In this document: one piece after another, positions 51,334 through 59,045 of the stretch
Layout of the letters: the number at the start of each line of letters is the position of its first letter
Numbering within the stretch: the stretch's first letter is position 1
Assembly: GCA_964242625.1 (NCBI GenBank)
Contig: CAXTAO010000001.1
Location: 310,001 to 374,000 of the forward strand
From: JASLDZ01 sp964242625
GTDB taxonomy: Bacteria; Pseudomonadota; Alphaproteobacteria; Caulobacterales; Caulobacteraceae
Direction: 5' to 3'
DNA: 64,000 bases
Program-made: the position numbers and the translations under genes
The notes under the pieces: generated by a model
The model's database searches: none
Told to the model about the DNA's origin: nothing
The model's input: the letters and a program-made list of their open reading frames with translations, nothing else

Positions 51334-53565
51334 GTGGGGGCTGGCGCGGCGTCGGGCTGGGCGGGGCTGCGCCACGGCCGGGCGCGCGCTCATAGCACGG
51401 GGCCGCCGCGCGCCAAGCTCGCCGCCCGCATCTGGGCCGCGGCGCGGGCGGAGGCCGCCGCCCAGTCGGAGCGCTGGTTCCTGTGGGCGCCCGTGGCGGC
51501 GGGCGCGGGGGCGGCGCTCTATGTCGTCCTGCCGCGCGAGCCCCTCTTGTGGACGGGGCTGGCGCTGGCGGGCGGGGCGCTGGCGCTGGCCGTCGCGGCC
51601 CAGCGCTGGGGTCGGTCCCAGGCGCTGGCGACCGCGGCGGCGCTCCTGGCGTTCGGCGCGGCCGGCTTCGCCGTGGGCGTGGTCAAGACACGGCTGGTGG
51701 CCGCGCCGCTCGCCCCCGCCTCGCGACACGCCGTGCGGGTGGAGGGCTGGGTGGTCGACGTGGTCTCCGCCGACGCCTCACGCGAGCGGGTGCTCGTGGC
51801 CCCCGTGCGCCTGGGCGGCCTCTCCCCCGAGGCGACGCCGGCCCTGGTTCGCATCAGCCTGCGCGGCGGGGCGCTCGCGGCCCCGGGAAGCCCGGTGCGC
51901 GTGCTGGCGATCATGGGTCCGCCGCCGCCGCCCGCCGCGCCCGGCGCCTACGACTTCGCGCGCGACGCCTGGTTCTCGGGGATCGGCGGGTCGGGGCTGG
52001 CGCTGCGCGCGCCCGAGCCCGCGCGCCTGCCGCCGCCGCCGCTCGCGCTCCGCGCCGAGCTCGCCCTCAACGCCGCGCGCTGGGGTCTGGCGGAGAAGCT
52101 GGTCGCACGGCTCGGCCCCCGGCGCGGCGGGCTGGCGGCGGCGCTCGTCACCGGCCACCAGGCCTGGCTCGACCCCGACGACGTGCAGGCGATGCGCGAC
52201 TCCGGCCTGGCGCACATCCTGTCGATCTCGGGCGTGCACATGGCCATCGTGGGCGGCTTCGTGTTCGCGGGCGTGCGGCTCCTGGCGGCGGCGTGGCCGT
52301 GGCTCGCGCTGCGCGTCTCGGCCAAGAAGCTGGCGGCGGCGACGGGGCTGGTGGCGGTGTGCGGCTACCTCGTGCTGGCGGGGGCGCCTGCGCCCGCGGT
52401 GCGCTCGGCGGTGACGGCGGGCATCGCCTTCACAGCCATACTGCTCGACCGTCGGGCGTTGACTCTGCACAGCCTGGCGCTCGCGGCGCTCCTGATCCTC
52501 GCGGTCCAGCCGGAGGCCATCGCCCAGCCCGGCTTCGAGATGAGCTTCGCCGCGACCGCCGCCCTCCTGGCGCTCGCCGAGGTCTGGCCACACGCGCCCA
52601 AGCCCGTGGGGCCCTGGCCGGTGCGACTCGTCCAGCACGTCAAAGATGGGCTCGTCGCCGGTGCGGCGGTGAGCCTCGTCGCGGGCCTCGCCACCGATCC
52701 GTTCGCCATCCAGCACTTCAACCGCATCACGCTGTGGGGCCTGCCGGCGAACGTCGCGACCGAGCTCCTGAGCTCGTTCGTGATCATGCCCGCGCTGGCG
52801 CTCGGGGCGATGCTCGAGACCGTGGGGATGGGCGGCGCGCCCTTGTCGGTCGCTGGCTGGGGGCTCGACGCGCTGACGGTGGTCGCGCGGGTGTTCGCCC
52901 ACGCGCCGCACGCGGTGGCGATGTGGCCGAGCGCGCCCGCCGTCGCCCTGCCGGTGAGTGCGCTGGGCCTCCTCGTCATGTGCCTGTGGCGGGGGCGAGG
53001 GCGCTGGCTCGGCGCGCCGCTCTTCGTCGCGGTCTGGCTGTGGCCGCGCACCCCACCGCCCGACCTGTGGATCGCGCCGGACGGGGCCAACCTCGCCGTG
53101 GCGACGGCGGGCCCGCACCGGCAGGCCGTCCTGATGCGTCCGCGCTCCCAGCGCTTCGCCTTCGAGCTCTGGGCCAAGCGGCGCGGCTACGCCTTCGATC
53201 CCGCGGGCGAGGAGGCGCAGGCCTCCGCCGACGTGCGCTTCAGCTGCAAGCGGTCGGCCTGCACGCCCGTGGATGGCGGGGCGACGCCGGTGGCCGCCTG
53301 GTTCGGCCTGCGGGCCCCCGACGCCCAGGCCGTGGACGCACTGTGCGCGGCGGCTCCCGTGGTGGTGCTTCGCACGGGCGCCGTGCCGCCCCTCGCCGAC
53401 GCGCCCCGTTGCCGCGGGCGGGTGGTGCTCGACGAGGACGACCTCGCCCGCGGCGGCTCCCCGGAGCTCTGGCGCGCGCGGGGCGGCTGGCGCGTGCTCT
53501 GGGCCGAGGCGGTGCGCGGCGACCGGCCGTGGACCGCCGGCGGAGGCCCCGACGATGGGAGCTAG
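51334..53565 (+). CDS. comEC: ComEC/Rec2 family membrane protein (DNA uptake channel), without nuclease domain
   Basis: Predicted inner-membrane channel for incoming single-stranded DNA during natural transformation. An N-terminal DUF4131-like region with hydrophobic segments and an OB-like stretch is followed by the competence-domain signature LAHILSISGVHMAIVGGF and many transmembrane helices (LWGLPANVATELLSSFVIMP is typical). The C-terminus is a short domain of about 170 residues without the HxHxDH metallo-beta-lactamase motif of Bacillus ComEC. The start is uncertain; GTG 51334 (743 residues) is the first after the divergent gltX start. The stop shares CTAG with the lexA stop. Confidence 0.85.
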   Translation: MGAGAASGWAGLRHGRARAHSTGPPRAKLAARIWAAARAEAAAQSERWFLWAPVAAGAGAALYVVLPREPLLWTGLALAGGALALAVAAQRWGRSQALATAAALLAFGAAGFAVGVVKTRLVAAPLAPASRHAVRVEGWVVDVVSADASRERVLVAPVRLGGLSPEATPALVRISLRGGALAAPGSPVRVLAIMGPPPPPAAPGAYDFARDAWFSGIGGSGLALRAPEPARLPPPPLALRAELALNAARWGLAEKLVARLGPRRGGLAAALVTGHQAWLDPDDVQAMRDSGLAHILSISGVHMAIVGGFVFAGVRLLAAAWPWLALRVSAKKLAAATGLVAVCGYLVLAGAPAPAVRSAVTAGIAFTAILLDRRALTLHSLALAALLILAVQPEAIAQPGFEMSFAATAALLALAEVWPHAPKPVGPWPVRLVQHVKDGLVAGAAVSLVAGLATDPFAIQHFNRITLWGLPANVATELLSSFVIMPALALGAMLETVGMGGAPLSVAGWGLDALTVVARVFAHAPHAVAMWPSAPAVALPVSALGLLVMCLWRGRGRWLGAPLFVAVWLWPRTPPPDLWIAPDGANLAVATAGPHRQAVLMRPRSQRFAFELWAKRRGYAFDPAGEEAQASADVRFSCKRSACTPVDGGATPVAAWFGLRAPDAQAVDALCAAAPVVVLRTGAVPPLADAPRCRGRVVLDEDDLARGGSPELWRARGGWRVLWAEAVRGDRPWTAGGGPDDGS

Positions 53566-54263
53566 TGGTAGCGGCGTATGAGCCCCACGAGCCGGCCCTG
53601 CACCGCCACCTGGTCGGGGGCGTAGATGCGCGTCTCGTAGCGGGGGTTGGCGGGCACGAGCGCGATGGAGCCGCCCTTCTTCTGCAGGCGCTTCAGCGTA
53701 GCCTCCTCGCCGTGGGTCAGCGCCACGACGATCTCGCCCGAGTTGGCGCTGTCGCCCTTCCGGATCACCACGAAATCGCCGTCGAGTATGCCGGCCTCGA
53801 TCATCGAGTCGCCCTGCACCTCCAGCACGTAGTGTTCGCCGCCGCCCAGCATGCCCTCGGGCACGGCGATGCGGTCGCGCTCATGCTGGATGGCGTCGAT
53901 CGGGGTGCCCGCTGCGATCCGGCCAAGGATGGGGAGGTCGCGCGCGTCGTTGGCCGCGGCCGGCGCGTCGGCGCGCACGGGCGAGGGGTTCTCGATCAAC
54001 CGCGGCCGGAACGGGGTGCGCGGGCCGGAGGCGGCGGGCGCGCCCGCCTGCTCGGGCATCTTCACGACCTCAAGGGCGCGGGCGCGGTGCGCCAGGCGGC
54101 GCAGGAAGCCGCGCTCCTCCAGGGCGGTGATCAGCCGGTGGATGCCCGACTTGGATGCGAGGTCCAGCGCGTCCTTCATCTCGTCGAACGAGGGGCTGAC
54201 GCCCGTCTCCTTGATCCGGCGATGAATGAACATCAGGAGCTCGTGCTGCTTGCGCGTCAGCAT
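53562..54263 (-). CDS. lexA: LexA repressor
   Basis: Represses the SOS regulon and self-cleaves when RecA is activated. The N-terminal winged-helix domain begins MLTRKQHELLMFIHRRIKE. The cleavage site Ala-Gly is in GRIAAGTPIDA (near residue 124), the catalytic Ser in QGDSMIEAGI and the catalytic Lys in ATLKRL. 233 residues from ATG 54263; the longer upstream frame runs through the SOS boxes and is not coding. It converges on comEC, sharing CTAG at the stops. Confidence 0.96.
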   Translation of the reverse strand: MLTRKQHELLMFIHRRIKETGVSPSFDEMKDALDLASKSGIHRLITALEERGFLRRLAHRARALEVVKMPEQAGAPAASGPRTPFRPRLIENPSPVRADAPAAANDARDLPILGRIAAGTPIDAIQHERDRIAVPEGMLGGGEHYVLEVQGDSMIEAGILDGDFVVIRKGDSANSGEIVVALTHGEEATLKRLQKKGGSIALVPANPRYETRIYAPDQVAVQGRLVGLIRRYH

Positions 54264-54293
54264 CGCCGGGAGACCTCGCATCGAATCAGGCGG

Positions 54294-54308
54294 GAACAGT
54301 CCGCGAAC
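54294..54308 (-). promoter_or_regulatory. LexA box 1 upstream of lexA
   Basis: GAACAGTCCGCGAAC on the plus strand, that is GTTC-N7-GTTC read towards lexA. Perfect half-sites, 31 bases before the lexA ATG. Indicates autoregulation. Confidence 0.85.
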
Positions 54309-54318
54309 CCGCGTCGGT

Positions 54319-54333
54319 GTTCTGTAAGTGTTC
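54319..54333 (-). promoter_or_regulatory. LexA box 2 upstream of lexA
   Basis: GTTCTGTAAGTGTTC on the plus strand: a second perfect direct repeat with a 7-base gap, ten bases beyond box 1. It overlaps the predicted -10 and spacer of the lexA promoter, so occupancy would block transcription. Confidence 0.85.
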
Positions 54334-54347
54334 CTTGCTAACGTCAA
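54319..54347 (-). promoter_or_regulatory. Candidate lexA promoter
   Basis: On the minus strand TTGACG (54347-54342), a 17-base spacer and CAGAAC (54324-54319). The -35 is a perfect match to the alphaproteobacterial consensus; the -10 is partial. LexA box 2 lies across the -10 and spacer. Confidence 0.5.
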
Positions 54348-54362
54348 GTGAAGCTGTGAGAC

Positions 54363-54727
54363 GCGATGTCGGCCTTGCGGCCGGCGCTGCGCGCTGCGCC
54401 GCCGTGCTCGGTCGCGTCAAGGGACGCTTCGCGCTCCGCCCTCGACCCGCCCTCCGCTCGACGGCTGACCGTGGGCGTCGGGACGCGGGGCGTTCCTCCT
54501 CACTAGTTCGACAACGCCTCCGGCGGGTCGAACACAGGGCTGTGACGCGGGCCGCAGGCCTAAGTCGAACTATCAAAAAGGGACGCCCCGCGTCCCGACG
54601 CCCCCGCGTCAGCCGTCGAGCGGAGGGCGGGTCAAGGCCGAGCGAAGCGAAGCCTGCGAAGCAGGTCGCCTTGACGCGACCGAGCACGGCGGCACGCGCG
54701 CAGCGCCCGCCGCCAGGCGGACATCGC
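54363..54727. repeat. Imperfect 365-bp palindrome (head-to-head repeat) between lexA and trpC
   Basis: Two arms of about 150-170 bp are inverted around a centre near 54538 (CACAG-GG-CTGTG). Perfectly matching blocks include 26 bases (54444-54469 with 54608-54633) and 21 bases (54473-54493 with 54583-54603). A further long near-identical block covers 54363-54420 with 54671-54727. The right arm is longer by an insert holding the mini-hairpin CCTGC-TTC-GCAGG. Each arm contains a terminator-like GGGACGC/GCGTCCC element. The gap 54264-54742 otherwise holds only the lexA promoter; ORFs across the repeat have no coding character. It looks like two copies of an intergenic repeat, or a MITE-like element. 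Confidence 0.85.
54575..54596 (-). terminator. Rho-independent terminator of the trpGDC transcript
   Basis: On the minus strand GGGACGC (54596-54590), loop GGG, GCGTCCC (54586-54580) and then TTTTT (54579-54575). It lies about 150 bases after the trpC stop, in the right arm of the palindrome. The matching element in the left arm (54480-54496) has one mismatch and no T-run. Confidence 0.75.
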
Positions 54728-54742
54728 CGCCGCCAAGCGCCC

Positions 54743-55555
54743 TCACCCCCCCAATAGCTCGCGCGTCGCCTCCGCCACGTCGTCCCGCCGCATCAGGCTC
54801 TCGCCGACCAGCATGGCTCCCGCCCCGCCCCGCGCGATCCGGGCGGCGTCGCCGGCGGTAAGGATCCCGCTCTCGCCCACCAAGAGCGCCCCCGGCGGCG
54901 CGAGCGGGGCCAGCCGGTCGAACACGGCCAGGTCCACGTGGAAGGAGCGGAGGTCGCGCGTATTGATCCCGACGAGCGTGGCCCCGAGCCGCGCCGCGCG
55001 CGCCATCTCCGCCTCGTCGTGCACCTCGACCAGCGCGTCCATGCGCCAGCGGCGCGCCTCGGCCATGAGGGCGCCCGCGAGCACGTCGTCCACCATGGCC
55101 ATGATGACCAGCACGGCGTCGGCGCCCAGCGCCCGGCTCTCCACCACCTGCCAGGGGTCGACCAGGAACTCCTTGCGCAGGACGGGCAGGCCCGCCGCCT
55201 CGCGCGCCTGCGCCAGGAAGGCGTCGTCGCCGCCGAAGCTCGGGCCGTCGGTCAGGACCGACAGGCACGCCGCCCCGCCGTCGCGGTAGGCGCGGGCGAG
55301 CGCTGGTGGGTCGAAGTCGGCGCGGATCAGCCCCTTGGAGGGGCTGGCGCGCTTGATCTCGGCGATCAGCGCGGGGCGGCCGGGCCGGGCGGCGGCGTGC
55401 AGCGCGGCGGCGAAGGGCCGGGGTGAGGGCGCCCGCTCGGCAGCGCGCGCAATGGCGTCCGCGTCGCGTTCGGCGCGGCGCGCCGAAACCTCCTCGCGCT
55501 TGTAGGCGGCGATGCGGGCGAGGACGTCGGGCGGGCTCGCGGCGGTGGAACTCAA
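54743..55555 (-). CDS. trpC: Indole-3-glycerol phosphate synthase
   Basis: Closes the indole ring in tryptophan synthesis. TIM-barrel motifs: LIAEIKRASPSKGLIRADFDP (catalytic Lys/Glu region), VLRKEFLVDPWQV, LVEVHDEAEM and LVGESGI. 270 residues from TTG 55555, whose TTGA overlaps the trpD stop, with AGGAGA just upstream. No TrpF domain is fused. Last gene of trpG-trpD-trpC. Confidence 0.94.
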   Translation of the reverse strand: MSSTAASPPDVLARIAAYKREEVSARRAERDADAIARAAERAPSPRPFAAALHAAARPGRPALIAEIKRASPSKGLIRADFDPPALARAYRDGGAACLSVLTDGPSFGGDDAFLAQAREAAGLPVLRKEFLVDPWQVVESRALGADAVLVIMAMVDDVLAGALMAEARRWRMDALVEVHDEAEMARAARLGATLVGINTRDLRSFHVDLAVFDRLAPLAPPGALLVGESGILTAGDAARIARGGAGAMLVGESLMRRDDVAEATRELLGG

Positions 55556-56571
55556 GAGATCTCCTGCGAGAGCGCGACCATGCGATCCAGCGCGCGGCGC
55601 GCAGACCCGTCGTCGAGGGCCGTGCGGGCGAAGCGCGCGCCCGCGGCCAGGTCGTCGGCGCGGCCGGCGACGAGGAAGCCTGCGGCGGCGTTCAGCACGA
55701 CCACCTCGCGATAGGCGCCCTCGCGCCCGTCGAGCAGCGCCCGCAGCGCCGCCGCGTTGGCCTGCGCATCGCCGCCGCGCAGCGCCTCGGAGGGCGCGGG
55801 GGCGACCTCCGCGTCGGCCGGCGTGACGGTGAAACGCCGCACCGCCCCACAGCGCCATTCGGCCACCTCCGTCGGCCCGGAGAGCGCCAGCTCGTCGAGG
55901 CCCTGGCCGTGGACCACCCAGGCGTGCTCGGCCCCGAGCGCGCCCAGCACCTCGGCCATCAGCTCCAGCCGGGCTGGATCGTACACGCCCACGACCTGCC
56001 GGCGCGCGCGCGCCGGGTTGGCCAGCGGGCCCAGGAGGTTGAACAGGGTGCGGAAGCCCAGCTCGCTCCGCACGGGCGCGACGTGGCGCATCGCCGGGTT
56101 CCAGGCGGGGGCGTAGAGGAACCCCACGCCCGCCTCGGCGATCTGTCGGCGCACGACGGCGGCGGGGAGCTCGATCCGCGCGCCCAGCGCTTGCAGCACC
56201 TCGGCCGATCCCGAGCGGGATGAGACGGCGCGCCCGCCGTGCTTGGCCACCTTCACCCCGCCCCCCGCCAGCACGAAGGCCGCGGCGGTGGATATGTTGA
56301 GCGTGTGCAGGCCGTCGCCGCCCGTGCCGCAGGTGTCGACCACCTCGCAGCCGGGGTCGAAGGGGGTGGCGGCGTCGCGCAGCGCGCGGGCGCAGGCGGC
56401 GACCTCCTCCGGCGTTTCCCCGCGCAGCCGCAGCGCGGTGAGCGCCGAGGCGAGCTGAGCGGCGGTGGCCTCGCCGCGCAGGACGGCGTCGAACAACGCG
56501 CGCGCGTCCTCAGCATCCAGCGTCTCGCCCGCGCTCAGACGCGCGAGGAGGGGCTTGAGCGCCTCGGCCAC
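55552..56571 (-). CDS. trpD: Anthranilate phosphoribosyltransferase
   Basis: Transfers phosphoribose from PRPP to anthranilate. The PRPP/substrate signature DTCGTGGDGLHTLNIST lies near residue 79, followed by VAKHGGRAVSSRSGSAEVLQALG. 339 residues; GTG start 56571, 12 bases after trpG. It is a separate gene rather than a TrpGD fusion. Confidence 0.96.
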   Translation of the reverse strand: MAEALKPLLARLSAGETLDAEDARALFDAVLRGEATAAQLASALTALRLRGETPEEVAACARALRDAATPFDPGCEVVDTCGTGGDGLHTLNISTAAAFVLAGGGVKVAKHGGRAVSSRSGSAEVLQALGARIELPAAVVRRQIAEAGVGFLYAPAWNPAMRHVAPVRSELGFRTLFNLLGPLANPARARRQVVGVYDPARLELMAEVLGALGAEHAWVVHGQGLDELALSGPTEVAEWRCGAVRRFTVTPADAEVAPAPSEALRGGDAQANAAALRALLDGREGAYREVVVLNAAAGFLVAGRADDLAAGARFARTALDDGSARRALDRMVALSQEIS

Positions 56572-56583
56572 GGACGCGACCGC

Positions 56584-57186
56584 TCAGGCCGCGCGGGCGG
56601 CGGCGTCGCCCCGCGCGACGCGCGCCAGCCGCAGGAAGCCGTCGAGGATCGCGTGGCCGTCGCGGGTGGCGTAGCTCTCCGGGTGGAACTGCACGCCGTG
56701 GATCGGGCGGGTGCGGTGGGCGAGGCCCATGATCTCGCCGTCCTCGGTCCAAGCGGTGACCTCGAGCTCGGCGGGCAGGCCGTCGCGCTCGACCGCGAGC
56801 GAGTGGTAGCGGGCGGCCTCGAAGGGGTCCGGCAGCCTCGCGAACACGCTCGCGCCCGCGTGGCGGATCGGGCTCGTCTTGCCGTGCATCAGCGTCTTGG
56901 CGCGCACGACCTGGCCGCCGAACGCTTGGCCGATGGCTTGGTGGCCGAGGCAGACGCCGAGGATCGGCAGGTGAGCGGGGGCGCGGCGGATCAGCTCCAG
57001 CGTAATCCCCGCGCCGTCGGGCGCGCAGGGCCCGGGCGAGAGCAACACTGCATCCGGAGCCATCGCCAGCGCCTCGTCCACCGTGACCTGGTCGTTGCGC
57101 CGCACGAGCGTGCGCGCCCCCAGCTCGCCCAGGTGGTGGACGAGGTTGAAGGTGAAGCTGTCGTAGTTGTCGACGACGAGGATCAT
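56584..57186 (-). CDS. trpG: Anthranilate synthase component II (glutamine amidotransferase)
   Basis: Supplies ammonia from glutamine to TrpE. Class I amidotransferase with the nucleophile in GVCLGHQAIGQ (Cys near residue 79), LLSPGPCAPDGAG, and the His/Glu pair in GVQFHPES. 200 residues. It heads trpGDC; its partner trpE lies upstream on the same strand, separated by a 305-base interval holding a small opposing ORF. Confidence 0.96.
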   Translation of the reverse strand: MILVVDNYDSFTFNLVHHLGELGARTLVRRNDQVTVDEALAMAPDAVLLSPGPCAPDGAGITLELIRRAPAHLPILGVCLGHQAIGQAFGGQVVRAKTLMHGKTSPIRHAGASVFARLPDPFEAARYHSLAVERDGLPAELEVTAWTEDGEIMGLAHRTRPIHGVQFHPESYATRDGHAILDGFLRLARVARGDAAARAA

Positions 57187-57267
57187 GCGTCCCGCGTCTT
57201 AGCGGCGAGGCGACGCTCGCGCCATGCGCCACGCGGCGTTAACACGGGCGCGGGCAGGGTGGCGGGC

Positions 57268-57495
57268 ATGTCGCGAGCTCCGCCGTCCACGTCCGACGCA
57301 GCCCTCTATCGGGCCCGGCGCACGTTGGCCCCGCGTCCGCGGGCGGCCGCTCCGGCCATTGCGCTGCTCGGCGCGGCGGCGCTCCTCGCAGTGAGCGGGG
57401 CGGGCGCGGCGGCGGCGGTGATCTTCGGCGCGGGCGGTATGGGCGCCGCGGGCGCGCCCGCGGCCGCCGTGCGGCTGCAGACGCCCGCGCGCTAG
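57268..57495 (+). CDS. Small hypothetical membrane protein between trpG and trpE
   Basis: A 75-residue ORF on the opposite strand to the trp genes. After a basic, Arg/Ala-rich start it has a hydrophobic stretch (about residues 33-60) and ends in PAAAVRLQTPAR. The ribosome-binding site is weak. It fills the 305-base interval between the trpG start and the trpE stop. Its TAG shares CTAG with the trpE stop. The Ala-rich composition could be a product of high GC, so the coding call is tentative. Confidence 0.4.
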   Translation: MSRAPPSTSDAALYRARRTLAPRPRAAAPAIALLGAAALLAVSGAGAAAAVIFGAGGMGAAGAPAAAVRLQTPAR

Positions 57496-59045
57496 CGTTC
57501 GAAGCGCCAGGCCTCGGCGGCGGCGCGAGCGAGCGCGCGCGACTTGTGCAGCGTCTCCTCGTACTCGGCGTCGGGATCGCTGTCGGCCACCACACCGCCC
57601 CCGGCCTGCACGTGCACCTGGCCGTCCTTGAAGAGCGCGGTCCGCAGCACGATGCAGGTGTCGACCTCGCCTGCCGCCGAGATGTAGCCTGCCGCCCCGC
57701 CGTAGCCCACGCCGCGCTTCACGCTCTCAAGCTCGTCGATGATCTGCATGGCGCGCACCTTGGGCGCGCCGGAGAGCGTGCCGGCGGGCAGGGCGCGCAG
57801 GATCACGTCCACGGGGTCGAGGGGCCGGTCGGCGCGGCCCTCGACGTTGGACACGATGTGCATGACGGTCGAGTAGCGCTCGATGGCGAAGCTCTCCGTC
57901 ACGCGCACCACCGCCCCCTCCTGGGCGATGTTGGCCCCGTCCTCGCCCAACCTGAGCGCGCGGGCTACGTCGTTGCGGCCGAGGTCCAGGAGCATGAGGT
58001 GCTCGGCGCGCTCCTTGGGGTCGGCCAGGAGCTCCTGCTCCAGCTCGGCGTCGCGCGCGGGGGTGTCGCCGCGCGGGCGGGTGCCGGCGATGGGGCGGAT
58101 GGTGACGCGCCCGTCACGGTAGCGCACCAGGATCTCGGGGCTCGACCCCGCCAGCTGGAAGCCGCCGAGCTCGAGGAAGTAGAGGAAGGGCGAGGGGTTG
58201 AGCCGCCGCAGCGCGCGGTAGAAGGCGAACGGGTCGCCGTCGTAGGCGCCCGAGAAGCGTTGGGACGGCACCACCTGGAAGATGTCGCCCGCCTCGATGT
58301 ATCGCCGCGCGCGCTCAACCATCTCCCCGTAGGCGATTCGAGACGTGGGCGAGGCGAGGCGAGGCGGCTCGGCCGGCGCGTGAGGTGTGCGTGCGGGCGG
58401 CAGGGGAGCGGCGAGTTCGGCCCGGGCCTGCTCGAGGCGTGCGCGGGCGTCGGCGTACGCGCACTCGGGGTCTTTCGACGCGCCCGGCTGCGCGACGGTG
58501 GCCAGCACGATCTCGCCGTGCACGTTGTCGAGCATGGCCACGAGGCGCGGCCGCATCATCACCGCATCCGGCAGGTGCAGGGGGTCGGGGTTGGGCGCGC
58601 CCAGCGGCTCCAGCCAGCGCACCGCGTCGTAGCCCAAGACGCCGAACAGCCCGGCCGCCATCGGCGGCAGCTCCGGCGGGATGGGCACCCGCGCGTCGGT
58701 CACCGCGCGGCGCAGCGACTCGACGGGCGGGCCTTCCTCCGGGGCGAAGCGGCCGGCCGCCACCGCCGCCGCTCCCCGCGCGACCTCCGCCCGGCCGCCC
58801 TGGGCGCGCCACACGAGGTCGGGATCGCGCACCACCATGGAGTAGCGGCCGCGCCAGGCCCCGCCTTCCACCGACTCGAACAGGCCCGCGTAGCGCCGTC
58901 CCGCGCCGAGCTTCAAAAAGGCGGAGACGGGCGTCTCGAGATCGTCCACCAACCGCGTCCAGACCAGCTGGGCCTCGCCGCGGGCGTGGGCGGCGACAAA
59001 CGCCTCGGGTGTGGGAGAGACGACGTCGAGCGGACGCGGGCTCAC
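57492..59045 (-). CDS. trpE: Anthranilate synthase component I
   Basis: Converts chorismate to anthranilate and is the usual point of tryptophan feedback control. The N-terminal regulatory domain precedes the chorismate-binding domain, with IFQVVPSQRFSG (near residue 258), SSPEILVRYRDGRVTIRPIAG and the C-terminal VGYGGAAGYISAAGEVDTCI. 517 residues. GTG 59045 overlaps the stop of the upstream chaperone gene (GTGA). Confidence 0.96.
   Translation of the reverse strand: MSPRPLDVVSPTPEAFVAAHARGEAQLVWTRLVDDLETPVSAFLKLGAGRRYAGLFESVEGGAWRGRYSMVVRDPDLVWRAQGGRAEVARGAAAVAAGRFAPEEGPPVESLRRAVTDARVPIPPELPPMAAGLFGVLGYDAVRWLEPLGAPNPDPLHLPDAVMMRPRLVAMLDNVHGEIVLATVAQPGASKDPECAYADARARLEQARAELAAPLPPARTPHAPAEPPRLASPTSRIAYGEMVERARRYIEAGDIFQVVPSQRFSGAYDGDPFAFYRALRRLNPSPFLYFLELGGFQLAGSSPEILVRYRDGRVTIRPIAGTRPRGDTPARDAELEQELLADPKERAEHLMLLDLGRNDVARALRLGEDGANIAQEGAVVRVTESFAIERYSTVMHIVSNVEGRADRPLDPVDVILRALPAGTLSGAPKVRAMQIIDELESVKRGVGYGGAAGYISAAGEVDTCIVLRTALFKDGQVHVQAGGGVVADSDPDAEYEETLHKSRALARAAAEAWRFER

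Noticed and set aside
54317..54757. ORFs on both strands across the lexA-trpC gap
   Set aside because: They read through the palindrome and the SOS boxes, and both arms would encode inverted nonsense; the region is better explained as repeat plus promoter.
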